The notes beneath the pieces were generated by a model. The model was given only the letters and a program-made list of their open reading frames with translations, had not been told where the DNA came from and ran no database searches. A DNA stretch of 15,404 nt from Bryobacterales bacterium (GTDB lineage Bacteria; Acidobacteriota; Terriglobia; Bryobacterales; Bryobacteraceae): contig JADJOP010000041.1 of assembly GCA_016713735.1 (NCBI GenBank), positions 1 to 15,404 of the forward strand. The letters run 5' to 3'. Each line of letters starts with the position of its first letter. Positions within the stretch are counted from its first letter, which is position 1. The position numbers and the translations under genes were made by a program. Below, in pieces: positions 1 through 7,224 of the stretch.

Positions 1-5
1 TCGCC

Positions 6-421
6 TCACCCATCCGCCACGATATGCCCAGCCCCCCGCAACGCCTCCACCGCCCGCTCCAACTGCCCCTCCTGCACCATCACCACATCCGTATCAAACG
101 TCGACAACGCGAAAATCCCCACCCCCGCCTCGGCCAGCGGAGCCGCCACCGACACCAAAATCCCCGTCAACGCAAAGTCGAACGGACCCTCCAACTCCAA
201 CAACCGCCATCCCCCCTGCGACCGCATCCCCGCCTCCGCCGCCTCCCGAGGCACGGCCTCCTCCCGCGTTACCACCGACACCTCCTCCCCCCGTCGCGTC
301 AACGACACAAACCCCTCCGCCCGCAACGCCCAAGCGGCCAGGCCGCCCCACTGTCCCCCGCCGCCCCCGCCAACCGTGACACCGCATACCGTCCTGTGCG
401 CAAATAAAGGGTGAGGCCCAT
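6..421 (-). CDS. ACT-domain protein, CASTOR-like family (one frameshift)
   Basis: Small protein of about 138 residues from the ACT-domain family related to CASTOR (ACT_7 type), usually thought to bind amino acids or similar ligands; no exact ligand can be named. The C-terminal half is clear: an EEAVP stretch, then GPFDFALTGILVSVAAPLAE and IFALSTFDTDVVMV, typical of this family. I place the start at the ATG at 421-419, because that frame gives the expected N-terminus (LYLRTGRYAVSRLAG, then AAWPL). The reading must then change frame near 320-345 to reach FVSLTRRGEEVSVV. The span is one base short of a multiple of three, which fits a single missing base. A longer frame starting further upstream lacks the family N-terminus and was rejected. 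It is divergent from the VWFA-related gene, with 52 bp between them. Family confidence is high; function is unknown. Confidence 0.8.
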
Positions 422-427
422 GCCGCC

Positions 428-433
428 AGTCTA
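428..433 (-). promoter_or_regulatory. Possible -10 element (TAGACT) of a leaderless ACT-gene transcript
   Basis: On the minus strand TAGACT ends exactly 6 nt before the ATG at 421-419, and no Shine-Dalgarno lies between. It fits the TANNNT form seen at leaderless promoters. No convincing -35 box was found. The call leans on the same spacing recurring at three other genes in this window. Confidence 0.3.
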
Positions 434-473
434 GCGGAACCATCCACCACCCCACGCATCCAACCCCCTAGCG

Positions 474-1441
474 ATGACGAAACCCCTCGCCCTCCTCCTC
501 ACCCTCGCCTTCGCCCTCTCCGCCCAGCAGGAACCCATCCGCGTCGACGTCCCCGTCGTCTTCGTCCCCGTCACCGTCACTGACTCCCACGGCCGCTACC
601 TCAACAACCTCGACGCCCCCGACTTCGAACTCGCCGACAACGGCAAGCCCGTCCCCTTCTCCCTCACCACCTCTGACTCTCTCTCCGCCCCCCTCGCCCT
701 CGCCGTCCTCGTCCAGGCCAACGAACCCGCCGTCACCGCCATCGAGAAGATCCGCAAAGTCGGCTCCGTCGTCCACGCCCTCGTCGCCGGACAGCGCGGC
801 TCCGTCATGCTCATGGCCTACGGCGATGAGATCAAGACCATCCAGCCCTGGACCCGCGACCCCGACTCCCTCTCCGCCTCCTTCAAATCCCTCCGCCCCC
901 AGTGGACCGCCAAGGCCCGCATACTCGACGCCGTCACCGCCGCCGTCGACGAACTCGCCCGCCGCGCCCCCGAAGAGCGCCGCGTCCTCCTCATCATCGG
1001 CGAGGCCAAGGACCGCGGCTCCAAAACCGACGTCCTCGCCGCCATCGAAGCCGCCTCCCGCGCTGGCGTCATCATCCATGGCGTCACCTTCTCGGCCTAC
1101 GCCACCGCCTTCACCCGCAAAGGCGAAGTCACCCTTACCACCACCGGCGGCTTCAACGTCCTCGGCCTCTCCGAAATCGACCGCCTCGGCAAAGAGAACA
1201 CCATGGAGATGCTGCCTACACCTCCGGCGGCCGCCGCGGCTTCACCACCCTCCACGGACTCGAAGAGGAACTCGCCCACACCGGCGAAGAGATCCACTCG
1301 CAGTACTTACTCTCCTTCACACCGCAAAACCCCACCCCCGGCTTCCACTCCCTCACCGTCCGCATCAAGAACCCCAAGGACACCCAGGTCCGCACCCGCA
1401 CCGGCTACTGGGCCGGCGACCCCCAGCCCGCCACACCGTAG
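474..1441 (+). CDS. Secreted VWFA-related protein of the acidobacterial type (one frameshift)
   Basis: Exported protein of about 322 residues resembling the VWFA-related acidobacterial domain family (TIGR03436), whose function is not known. The N-terminus is a signal peptide (MTKPLALLLTLAFALSA, probable cut before QQEP). Next comes the family lead-in PVTVTDSHGRYLNNLDAPDF and ELADNGKPV, then a von Willebrand A-like fold with hydrophobic strands at VLLIIGEA and VIIHGVTF. The usual DxSxS metal site is absent: the first strand reads LALAVLVQANEPAV. Near 1205-1220 the reading moves by one base, consistent with a missing base, into AAYTSGGRRGFTTLHGLEEE and the typical tail with VRIKNPKD and RTGYWAGD, ending at TAG 1439-1441. 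No clear ribosome-binding site precedes the ATG. ThuA follows 41 bp downstream on the same strand. Confidence 0.8.
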
Positions 1442-1470
1442 TCCCCCGCCCATTTCCGCGCCCGCCGCGT

Positions 1471-1476
1471 CATAAT
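1471..1476 (+). promoter_or_regulatory. Possible -10 element (CATAAT) of a leaderless ThuA transcript
   Basis: CATAAT ends exactly 6 nt before the ThuA ATG (1483), in an otherwise very GC-rich stretch with no Shine-Dalgarno. A start site about 7 nt downstream would begin the mRNA at the start codon. I see no good -35 box, so this is an inference supported by repetition of the pattern elsewhere in the window. Confidence 0.35.
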
Positions 1477-1482
1477 CTACCT

Positions 1483-2193
1483 ATGCAACGCCGGGCCTTC
1501 CTTCTTTCCACGTCCGCCGCTCTTGCCCTCCCTTCCGCCACACCCGCCGCGGAGCCCCTGCGCGTCCGCCTTGTCACCGGCGGCCACGCGCATGACCCCG
1601 AACTCTACCAGCCCTTCTACGGCGATCCACGATTCCGCACCACCGTCGACCCTCACCCCAACGCCTACCGCGGCAACCTCGTGAAGGCCGTCGATGTCCT
1701 CGTCCAATACGACATGGTCCGCACCACCGACGAGGCCACCCGCAAAGCCCTCCGCACCTTCGCCGAAGCCGGCAAAGGCATCGTGATCCTCCACCACGCG
1801 ATTTGCAGCTTCCCCGATTGGCCCTGGTGGTGGCAGGAGGTCTCGGGCGGCCTCTACCTCAACCAGCCCTTCGAAGGCATCGGCCCATCCACCTTCCACC
1901 ACGACGAAACCATCGAGGTGAAGGTCGCCAAACAGCACCCCTGCACGCAAGGCGTTTCCGGCTTCACCATCTACGACGAAACCTACAACAAGATGTGGAT
2001 CTCCCCCAAGGCCGACGTTCTGCTCCGCACCAACCACCCCAAGTCCGACGGCCCGCTCATGTGGGTCAGCCCCTACCAGGCCAGCCGTGTCGTCGTGCTC
2101 CAACTCGGCCACGGCCGCGAGGCCAACACCGACCCCAACTGGCAGCGGCTGGTCCGCAACGCCATCGTCTTTGCCGGAAGTAAGGCATCCTAA
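1483..2193 (+). CDS. ThuA-like domain protein with export signal
   Basis: Intact 236-residue protein of the ThuA (trehalose-utilisation) family, a glutamine-amidotransferase-like fold found in sugar-utilisation loci. The exact reaction is generally unknown. The N-terminus MQRRAFLLSTSAALALPSA has a twin arginine followed by a hydrophobic stretch, so export (Tat or Sec) is likely. Family marks are VRLVTGGHAHDPELY at the start of the domain (about residue 29), GKGIVILHHAICSF in the middle, the aromatic PDWPWWWQEVSGGLYL, and near the C-terminus DGPLMWVSPY and VVLQLGHGREAN, which match the ThuA closing region. It lies 25 bp upstream of an aldo/keto reductase on the same strand, so the two probably form one transcript. 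No frame break, unlike most neighbours. The ATG at 1483 is chosen because it gives the signal peptide. Confidence 0.85.
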   Translation: MQRRAFLLSTSAALALPSATPAAEPLRVRLVTGGHAHDPELYQPFYGDPRFRTTVDPHPNAYRGNLVKAVDVLVQYDMVRTTDEATRKALRTFAEAGKGIVILHHAICSFPDWPWWWQEVSGGLYLNQPFEGIGPSTFHHDETIEVKVAKQHPCTQGVSGFTIYDETYNKMWISPKADVLLRTNHPKSDGPLMWVSPYQASRVVVLQLGHGREANTDPNWQRLVRNAIVFAGSKAS

Positions 2194-2206
2194 ACACAGC
2201 CACCCC

Positions 2207-2211
2207 GGAGG
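2207..2211 (+). promoter_or_regulatory. Ribosome-binding site of the aldo/keto reductase
   Basis: GGAGG with a 7-nt spacer before the ATG at 2219. It fixes the start of the reductase and excludes the longer in-frame extension upstream. Confidence 0.8.
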
Positions 2212-2218
2212 CACCACT

Positions 2219-3229
2219 ATGAACGAATCCCGCCGCGAGTTCATCGAATCCGCCGCCAAGGGCATGACCGCTGCCGCCCTGGCCAAACAGGTGATCGCTC
2301 AAACCACGCCCGCCGGCGCGCGCGGCCTGCCCACGCGCAAGCTCGGCCGCTCTGGCGTCGACGTCTCCATCCTCTGCCTCGGCGGCTGGCACATCGGCGC
2401 CGTCAAGGATGAAGCTGAAGCCATCCGCATCATGCACGCCGCCATCGACGAAGGCATCACCTTCTTCGACAACGCCTGGGACTATCACGACGGCCACGCC
2501 GAAGAGGTGATGGGCAAGGCCCTCAAGCAGGACAACAAGCGCAAACAGGTCTTCCTCATGACCAAGAACTGCGAGCGCGACTACGCCGGCTCCATGAAGG
2601 ACCTCGAAGACTCCCTGCGCCGCCTCCAGACCGACCACCTCGACCTCTGGCAGTTCCACGAGATGGTCTACGACAACGACCCCGACTGGATCTTCGAGAA
2701 AGGCGCCGTCAAGGCCGCCCTCGAAGCCCGCAAGCAAGGCAAGGTCCGCTTCATCGGCTTCACCGGACACAAGGATCCGCAGATCCACTTGAAGGCCCTC
2801 GCCAAGCCCTTCGACTGGGACTCGTCGCAAATGCCCATCAACGTCCTCGACGCCTCCTACCGTAGCTTCCAGAAGGAGGTCGTCCCGGTGTGCCTCAAGA
2901 AGAACGTCGGCGTCATCGGCATGAAAGGCCTGGCCGGCGGCTACCCGCAAGCCACCCTGCTGGCCGAAGGCGGACTCACCGCCGAGGAGTGCTATCGCTA
3001 CTGCCTCAGCCTGCCTGTCACTACGCAGGTCGTCGGCGTCACCACCATGGACCAACTCAAGGCCGACATTGCGCTCGCCCGCAATTTCAAGCCCATGACC
3101 AAGGCCGAAATGGACGCCCTGCGCGCCAAGGTGAAGGATGTCTCCGGCGACGGCCGCATGGAGCGCTTCAAGTCCACCAAGGACTACGACGGCCCCCATC
3201 ACCGTAAACAGCACGGCTTCGCCGTCTAA
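2219..3229 (+). CDS. Aldo/keto reductase with Tat-like signal
   Basis: Intact 336-residue aldo/keto reductase, an NADPH-dependent carbonyl reductase or sugar-alcohol dehydrogenase type (substrate unknown). The N-terminus MNESRREFIESAAKGMTAAA is a Tat-like signal (SRREFI), followed by the family opening TRKLGRSGVDVSILCLGGW. All four catalytic residues are visible: Asp84 and Tyr89 in FFDNAWDYHDG, Lys116 in LMTKNCERD, and His147 in LWQFHEMV. The barrel continues through GKVRFIGFTGHKDPQ, NVLDASYRSF, GVIGMKGLAGG and TTQVVGVTTMDQLKAD, with a basic C-terminal tail. It has a strong ribosome-binding site and follows ThuA by 25 bp. Such signal-bearing oxidoreductases next to sugar-isomerase or ThuA genes are common in Acidobacteria and Planctomycetes, which suggests work on an exported sugar derivative (inference). 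Confidence 0.92.
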   Translation: MNESRREFIESAAKGMTAAALAKQVIAQTTPAGARGLPTRKLGRSGVDVSILCLGGWHIGAVKDEAEAIRIMHAAIDEGITFFDNAWDYHDGHAEEVMGKALKQDNKRKQVFLMTKNCERDYAGSMKDLEDSLRRLQTDHLDLWQFHEMVYDNDPDWIFEKGAVKAALEARKQGKVRFIGFTGHKDPQIHLKALAKPFDWDSSQMPINVLDASYRSFQKEVVPVCLKKNVGVIGMKGLAGGYPQATLLAEGGLTAEECYRYCLSLPVTTQVVGVTTMDQLKADIALARNFKPMTKAEMDALRAKVKDVSGDGRMERFKSTKDYDGPHHRKQHGFAV

Positions 3230-3238
3230 ACGCCGCCC

Positions 3239-3270
3239 GGGGCCCCGCCCGGGGGGGCCCCCCTTCTCTT
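3239..3270 (+). terminator. Probable terminator after the aldo/keto reductase
   Basis: GGGGCCCC at 3239-3246 pairs with GGGGCCCC at 3254-3261 across a 7-nt loop, 9 nt after the reductase stop, and a pyrimidine/T-rich tail (CTTCTCTT) follows. The tail is not a pure T-run, so confidence is moderate. Confidence 0.5.
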
Positions 3271-3273
3271 CCC

Positions 3274-3316
3274 AAAGAAAAACCGGGACCGGCGAGGAGG
3301 AGTTCGCCGGCCCCGG
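3274..3316 (-). terminator. Rho-independent terminator of the PEP-CTERM gene
   Basis: Bases 3283-3295 pair with 3304-3316: a 13-bp stem with one A/C mismatch and an 8-nt loop. Read on the minus strand the hairpin is followed by TTTTTCTTT (3282-3274). It starts 28 nt beyond the PEP-CTERM stop codon, as expected for an intrinsic terminator of that gene. Confidence 0.75.
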
Positions 3317-3344
3317 ATTGATTGCGGCTGAAAAGGACCAGTTC

Positions 3345-4089
3345 TCAGCCGAGGGACAAAACGTGTTTGCGTCTCCACAGGAAGAACGCGAAGCCCGAGG
3401 CCACCATGAGCAGCGTTGCCGCTTCCGGCGTCTCACCCGTCTCGCCGCCGCCGCCCGGATCCCCGCCGCCGCCCGGAGGCGTGTAGACCGTGCCGTAGGA
3501 GACATTGTCGAGGAGCACGATGCTCTGACCGATCACGGGGTTGTTGGTTCCGCCGGTGGTCAAGGCCAGGCGGATCCACTCGATGGGCGTATTCGTTTGC
3601 ACGCCCCAGAAACTCAGCACGGGCGAGTTCTGCGTCTGCCGGATGTAGAACTCACCGGTGGACAGCTCGATGCGGACGCCGATCGCGTTGGGAAACGCCG
3701 TGCCCAGATCGAATCCCACCGAATACAGGTCAGGCAGCGTCAACTGCAGATACTGCGCGCCGAGGTTGTAGTAGTCGGCGTTCCTCAGCAGGACGCCGGA
3801 GCCGAAGAAGTTCTCCCCTGACGTCGGGTTGATGGCCAGCATCGCAGCCGGCGCCATCCACGCCAAGGTAGTTGATCGAGCCGCGCGTCAGCCCGCCCGA
3901 GGTGTTGAAGAATTCCGATCCTCCCTCGGTGCCGATGGAGCTGAAATCGTCCGTTGTGATGCCCGTGGTCACACCGTTCCAGGTGGGCCGATCCTCATAA
4001 GTGCCAAGCACGGCACCAAAGACTGGGCTCGCGGCCAACATCGCCGCCATGAGTGCGACAAAAACAAGAATGAATGTCCGAGTGCGCAT
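3345..4089 (-). CDS. PEP-CTERM sorting-domain protein (one frameshift)
   Basis: Exported protein of about 247 residues. It opens with a signal peptide (MRTRTFILVFVALMAAMLA, then ASPVFGA). The middle is beta-rich with patterns such as FSSIGTEGGSEFF, VGFDLGTAFPNAIGVRIELS and QSIVLLDNVSYGTVY, resembling PEP-CTERM proteins that carry a lectin-like sandwich. A glycine/proline linker (PPGGGGDPGGGG) leads to the C-terminal sorting signal TPEAATLLMVASGFAFFLW followed by RRK, recognised by an exosortase (none in this window). The motif reads PEA instead of the consensus PEP. The frame changes near 3850-3865, between NYLGV and AAMLAINPTSGENFF. The start is supported by an AGAGGA ribosome-binding site, and a strong terminator follows the gene. 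The role is probably surface or extracellular matrix; the ligand is unknown. Confidence 0.8.
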
Positions 4090-4094
4090 AAGTA

Positions 4095-4100
4095 TCCTCT
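4095..4100 (-). promoter_or_regulatory. Ribosome-binding site of the PEP-CTERM gene
   Basis: AGAGGA on the minus strand, 5 nt before the ATG at 4089-4087. It supports that start and the signal peptide. The rest of 4101-4241 holds no gene; it probably carries the PEP-CTERM promoter, but I could not pick out convincing boxes. Confidence 0.65.
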
Positions 4101-4241
4101 GTCCAGCGGGCGGCGCGTATCACAGATGAGCTTCGCCAGTGGAATACCGCTGAGTTCTGATTGCTTGCACACGGGTAGTGGGGGTACTGGTATTGGAATC
4201 TCAGCACCTGCGGCAAGATCTTAAGAGCCTAGTCCACCGGA

Positions 4242-4867
4242 CTACACCCCTACCCGCACTCGTGCACATCGGAATCCGACGTGTGGCCCCGCCCCAATCG
4301 CCGGGTGCGAATCGCGCCAGCGAAGCTGCATGTTCACCGGAGCCGCTCCATAGCTGCCTCCGCGAATCACGCGGCGCGCTGCATCGCCATCCCAGACGTC
4401 GGAGCAGTATTCCCAGACGTTCCTCGCCAAGTCGTAGTCCATACCCATTCGGCGGGTAGGCCTTCACCCTGCAGGTTGTGCCGATGCCGGAAGCCTGATA
4501 GTTGGCCAGGTACGGGGTAGGTTCGGAGTCGCCCCAAGGATAGCGGGGGTTGGATAATCCACCCTTAGCCGCTTCCACCCACTCCGCTTCCGACGGCAGC
4601 CGCTCGCCGGCCCACTTCGCATACGCTTCGCAGGCGTACCAACTCACGTAGGTCACCGGGTGGTCGAGCCATTCCTCCGGGCAACGCCCATCCGGCCAGT
4701 GCTTCAGGTAATCGCCGTTGTGCAACTTCGCGTCGATGCCCGCGCGGGACCACTCGCGCCGCTTGCTCGTGAAACCGCGCGAACTCACGGTTGGTCACTT
4801 CGGCGGCATCGAGTAGCGTGCGCCGGTCAAGCGGTGCGAGGGCGGCCAGCAGCATGCGCCTGGTCAT
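4242..4867 (-). CDS. SUMF1/FGE-like domain protein lacking the catalytic cysteines (two frameshifts)
   Basis: About 208 residues from the formylglycine-generating-enzyme-like (SUMF1, FGE-sulfatase) fold family. Visible blocks in order: TNREFARF near the N-terminus; HPVTYVSWYACEAYAKWAGE; RLPSEAEWVEAAKGG; YPWGDSEPTPYLANYQASG; YPPNGYGL; YDLARNVWEYCSDVW; RVIRGGSYGAAPVNMQL; and HVGFRCARVRVGV at the end. Frame changes near 4770 (after ARF) and near 4445 (after NGYGL) are needed to read them as one protein. True FGE uses a pair of cysteines after the RGGS motif. Here that stretch has none, so sulfatase activation is unlikely, and a binding or other SUMF1-like role is more plausible. The start at ATG 4867 is tentative (no ribosome-binding site). 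It lies upstream of the PEP-CTERM gene, 152 bp away, and is divergent from the DUF1579-like gene. Confidence 0.75.
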
Positions 4868-4935
4868 GCGCGATGAGACGGTGCGGGCCGCCGGCGCGGT
4901 TAGTGACCAATCGCCGACACGCCCGTCCAACCGCC

Positions 4936-5411
4936 ATGCTTCGGTTCTGGCTCGCCTGTTTCGCTCTTTCGTTTGCTTCGGCGCAAACCCGGCGCCCCCG
5001 CCCTGTTCCTCGTCCGAAGCGCGCGCCTTCAGCTTCTGGCCGGCCCTGGTCGGTCACCAACCCCGGCGGGCAAGGTGATCGGCGAGAATCGCATCGAGCC
5101 GCTGCTGGGCGGTTGCGTGCCGCTGGAGCACTGGCGCGACGCCCAGGCCGTGAAGGCAAGAGCTGGAACTACCGGCATGCCGCGTCGAAGCGCTGGAAGC
5201 AGCACGGATCGACGCCTCCGGCCGCGTCACCGAATACACCGGCGCGCCCACGCCCAACGGGATACGCTTTGAGGCCGAAGAACAAGGCAGCGTGCGCGTG
5301 ATGACCTTCACACGCCGCGGCGACGGTTCCGTGGAGCAGAAGATCGAGGTGTCGCGCGACGGCCGCAAGTCGTGGACAACGGGGTTTGTGGGGATCTATC
5401 GCAAGCGTTAG
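4936..5411 (+). CDS. Small secreted DUF1579-like protein (several frameshifts)
   Basis: About 158 residues. It opens with a signal peptide (MLRFWLACFALSFASAQ). The remainder can only be read by switching frame several times between about 4985 and 5235, yet each piece fits one family: SSSEARAFSFW; WSVTNPGG; AGKVIGENRIEPLLGGCVPL then EHWRDA; GREGKSWNYRHAASKRWKQ; TEYTGAPTPNGIRFEAEEQG; VMTFTRRGDGSVEQK; and TTGFVGIYRKR before TAG 5409-5411. The order FW..W, GGC..LE.W, G.S.NY..... W.Q resembles DUF1579-type small beta-barrel (lipocalin-like) proteins, whose function is unknown. It is divergent from the SUMF1-like gene (68 bp between them) and convergent with the GT39 gene, sharing stop-codon bases. 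This is the most heavily broken small gene in the window. Confidence 0.6.
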
Positions 5412-7224
5412 CGATCCAATACCAGCGGCTGGTTGGTGATGAGGAACTTACCTCCGGCCTCGCCCAGGATGTGGAGGCGCCCTTTGCCGGTGAGGCGTCC
5501 GATGCGTTGGAGCTGCGGGCCTTCCAAGAAAGAGGTAGCAGCGGCGCTGCTCGCTCCAGCGCGGCGAGATCGGCATCGTTGAGGAACACCTGGGGCGCGC
5601 CGGGGCGTAGCTGCCGTATTCGAGGTTATTCACGCGACTGTTGAGCAGCAGCGCGCCGCCGCGCAGGCGCTCGTGCGCATAGAAGAAGACGGAGCTGAAG
5701 GTGTAGTACTGGTTGTCGAGGAGGATGTCGCCGTCGGGCGCGGCGGTGAGCGCATCGGCGAGCGGGCGCGAGGAGAGGTAGGGATCGAAGCTCACCATGG
5801 CCACACGCGCGGCCAGGGTGAAGAGCACCATCATCGTCGCCAGCCCTACGGCGAGGCGCGCGCCACGGAAGCGCCATGCGGCGACAGCCCCGATGAGGAA
5901 CGCGGCGGCGGCCATCAGCAGCGGGGTGCGGAGGTAGGCGAAGGCGGGCAGAGTGGGAGGTCCTTCATGGCCGAGCGAGAGCGTGTAGGCGTCGGGGTTC
6001 AACGTGAGCGCGCGCGAGATGTCGCCCGGCGCGGGCAGATCGCGCACGGCCCACCACAGGGCGCCCAATACGGCGGCGAGCAGCGTGGTGAGAGCGGCGA
6101 GCACGCGCGTGCCCCAGGCGTTCCAGCGCGACTCACGCGTGAGCGCATCGCCGATGAGCAGCGCCAGCGCCGGATAGGCGGGCATGGAGTAATACTCTTG
6201 CGTCGTCGAGAAGGTGAAGAAGGCGAGCAGGAATCCGGCCCAGCACCAGGCGAGGAGGCGGGTCTTGGCGGCGCGATCGAGCGGTGCTGCGCCTTCCGCC
6301 GGTAGCGCCCGCAGGGCTTCGGGCAAGTAAGCGCTCCACGGGAAGAGCCAGGCCAGGTGGAGCAGCCAGAAGAGGTGGCGCGGGACGGTGTTGTAGTCGC
6401 GCGGCCAGCGCATGTTCAGAAAGCGGAAGATGTGCTCGTTGAAGAAGAAGAACCAGAAGAAGCCGTGGTACTCGCCTGGGACGCTGCGCAGGGTGAAGTC
6501 GAACAGCGGCGGGTTGCGCAGCATGGCGAGGACAACCCACGGCAGTCAGATGGCGGCGACGATGACGATGCCGGGGAGCACGCGGAAGCGGGCGAGTGTC
6601 GAGCGGCGGAAGAGTTGGCCGGTGAGGAGCAGGAAGAGCCCGGCGGCGGCGAGTGGAAAGACGAAGGCGATGAGGCCCTTCAATAAAAAGCCTGCGCCCA
6701 TGGCGGCCCACATGAGGTAGGGCCATGCGCCGGGCCCGCCGGGATTGCCGCATCCTCCAGGTCAGGAACGCCCACATCGCCAGGGCGATGGTGAGCGTGA
6801 GCGTGACGTCGGGAATGGTGATGCGCGTGAACAGCCAAAGTCCGGCGCAGGCCGTGGTGGCGATTCCGGCATAGAGCCCGGCGGCGCGTGAGAAGGCCCA
6901 TGTGCCGATGCGCGCGGTGAAGAAGGCGAGCAGGATGGCCGAGAGCGCGAAGGGCAGGCGCGCGGCCCAATCGCTCACACCGAACAGCGTGTAGCTGGCG
7001 GCCATCATCCAATAGGGGCCGGGGGCCTTTTCGAGATAGGCGATGCCGTTGAGCCGCGCAGTGACCCAGTCGCCGGAGTCGAGCATGTTGCGGGCGATCT
7101 GCGCCTGCACGGCGTCAACGTCGTCCATCAGGCCCGGCGGCGAGATGGCACAGCCGAGGTAGATGAGCGCCGCGAACACGGCGGCCAGCAGGGCGGGACG
7201 GCGGGTTAGCGAGTGATCTTCCAT
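5408..7224 (-). CDS. GT39/ArnT-like integral membrane glycosyltransferase (frameshifts and in-frame TGA)
   Basis: About 604 residues, a normal length for the PMT/ArnT family (GT-C fold), which moves a sugar from a polyprenyl-phosphate donor to a lipid or protein outside the membrane. Family marks near the N-terminus: a first hydrophobic helix (LLAAVFAALIYLGCAI), the acidic catalytic loop GLMDDVDAVQAQIARNMLDS, then LNGIAYLEKAPGPYWMMAAS and FGVSDWAARLPFALSAILL. Many membrane helices follow, with QEYYSMPAYPALALLIGDAL in the second half, and the C-terminal domain ends GKFLITNQPLVLDR. Frame changes are needed near 6740, 5595 and 5535, and an in-frame TGA lies at 6546-6548 where the family favours Trp (AAI*LPWVVL). 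The start overlaps the asnB end by 19 nt (ATG 7224); an ATG at 7236 is also possible. It is the last gene of the lysS-lolC-asnB operon. Confidence 0.85.

Noticed and set aside
1200..1220. Programmed ribosomal frameshift in the VWFA gene
   Set aside because: No slippery heptamer or downstream pseudoknot is evident, and similar breaks occur in most genes of the window, so an indel error is simpler.
4200..5450. Replication origin called as a feature
   Set aside because: Skew alone suggests it; no DnaA-box cluster, AT-rich unwinding region or dnaA/dnaN gene is visible, so it is kept only as a finding.
6546..6548. TGA recoded as Trp or selenocysteine
   Set aside because: TGA ends other genes here, no Sec-insertion hairpin is evident, and a G-to-A error or mutation explains it.
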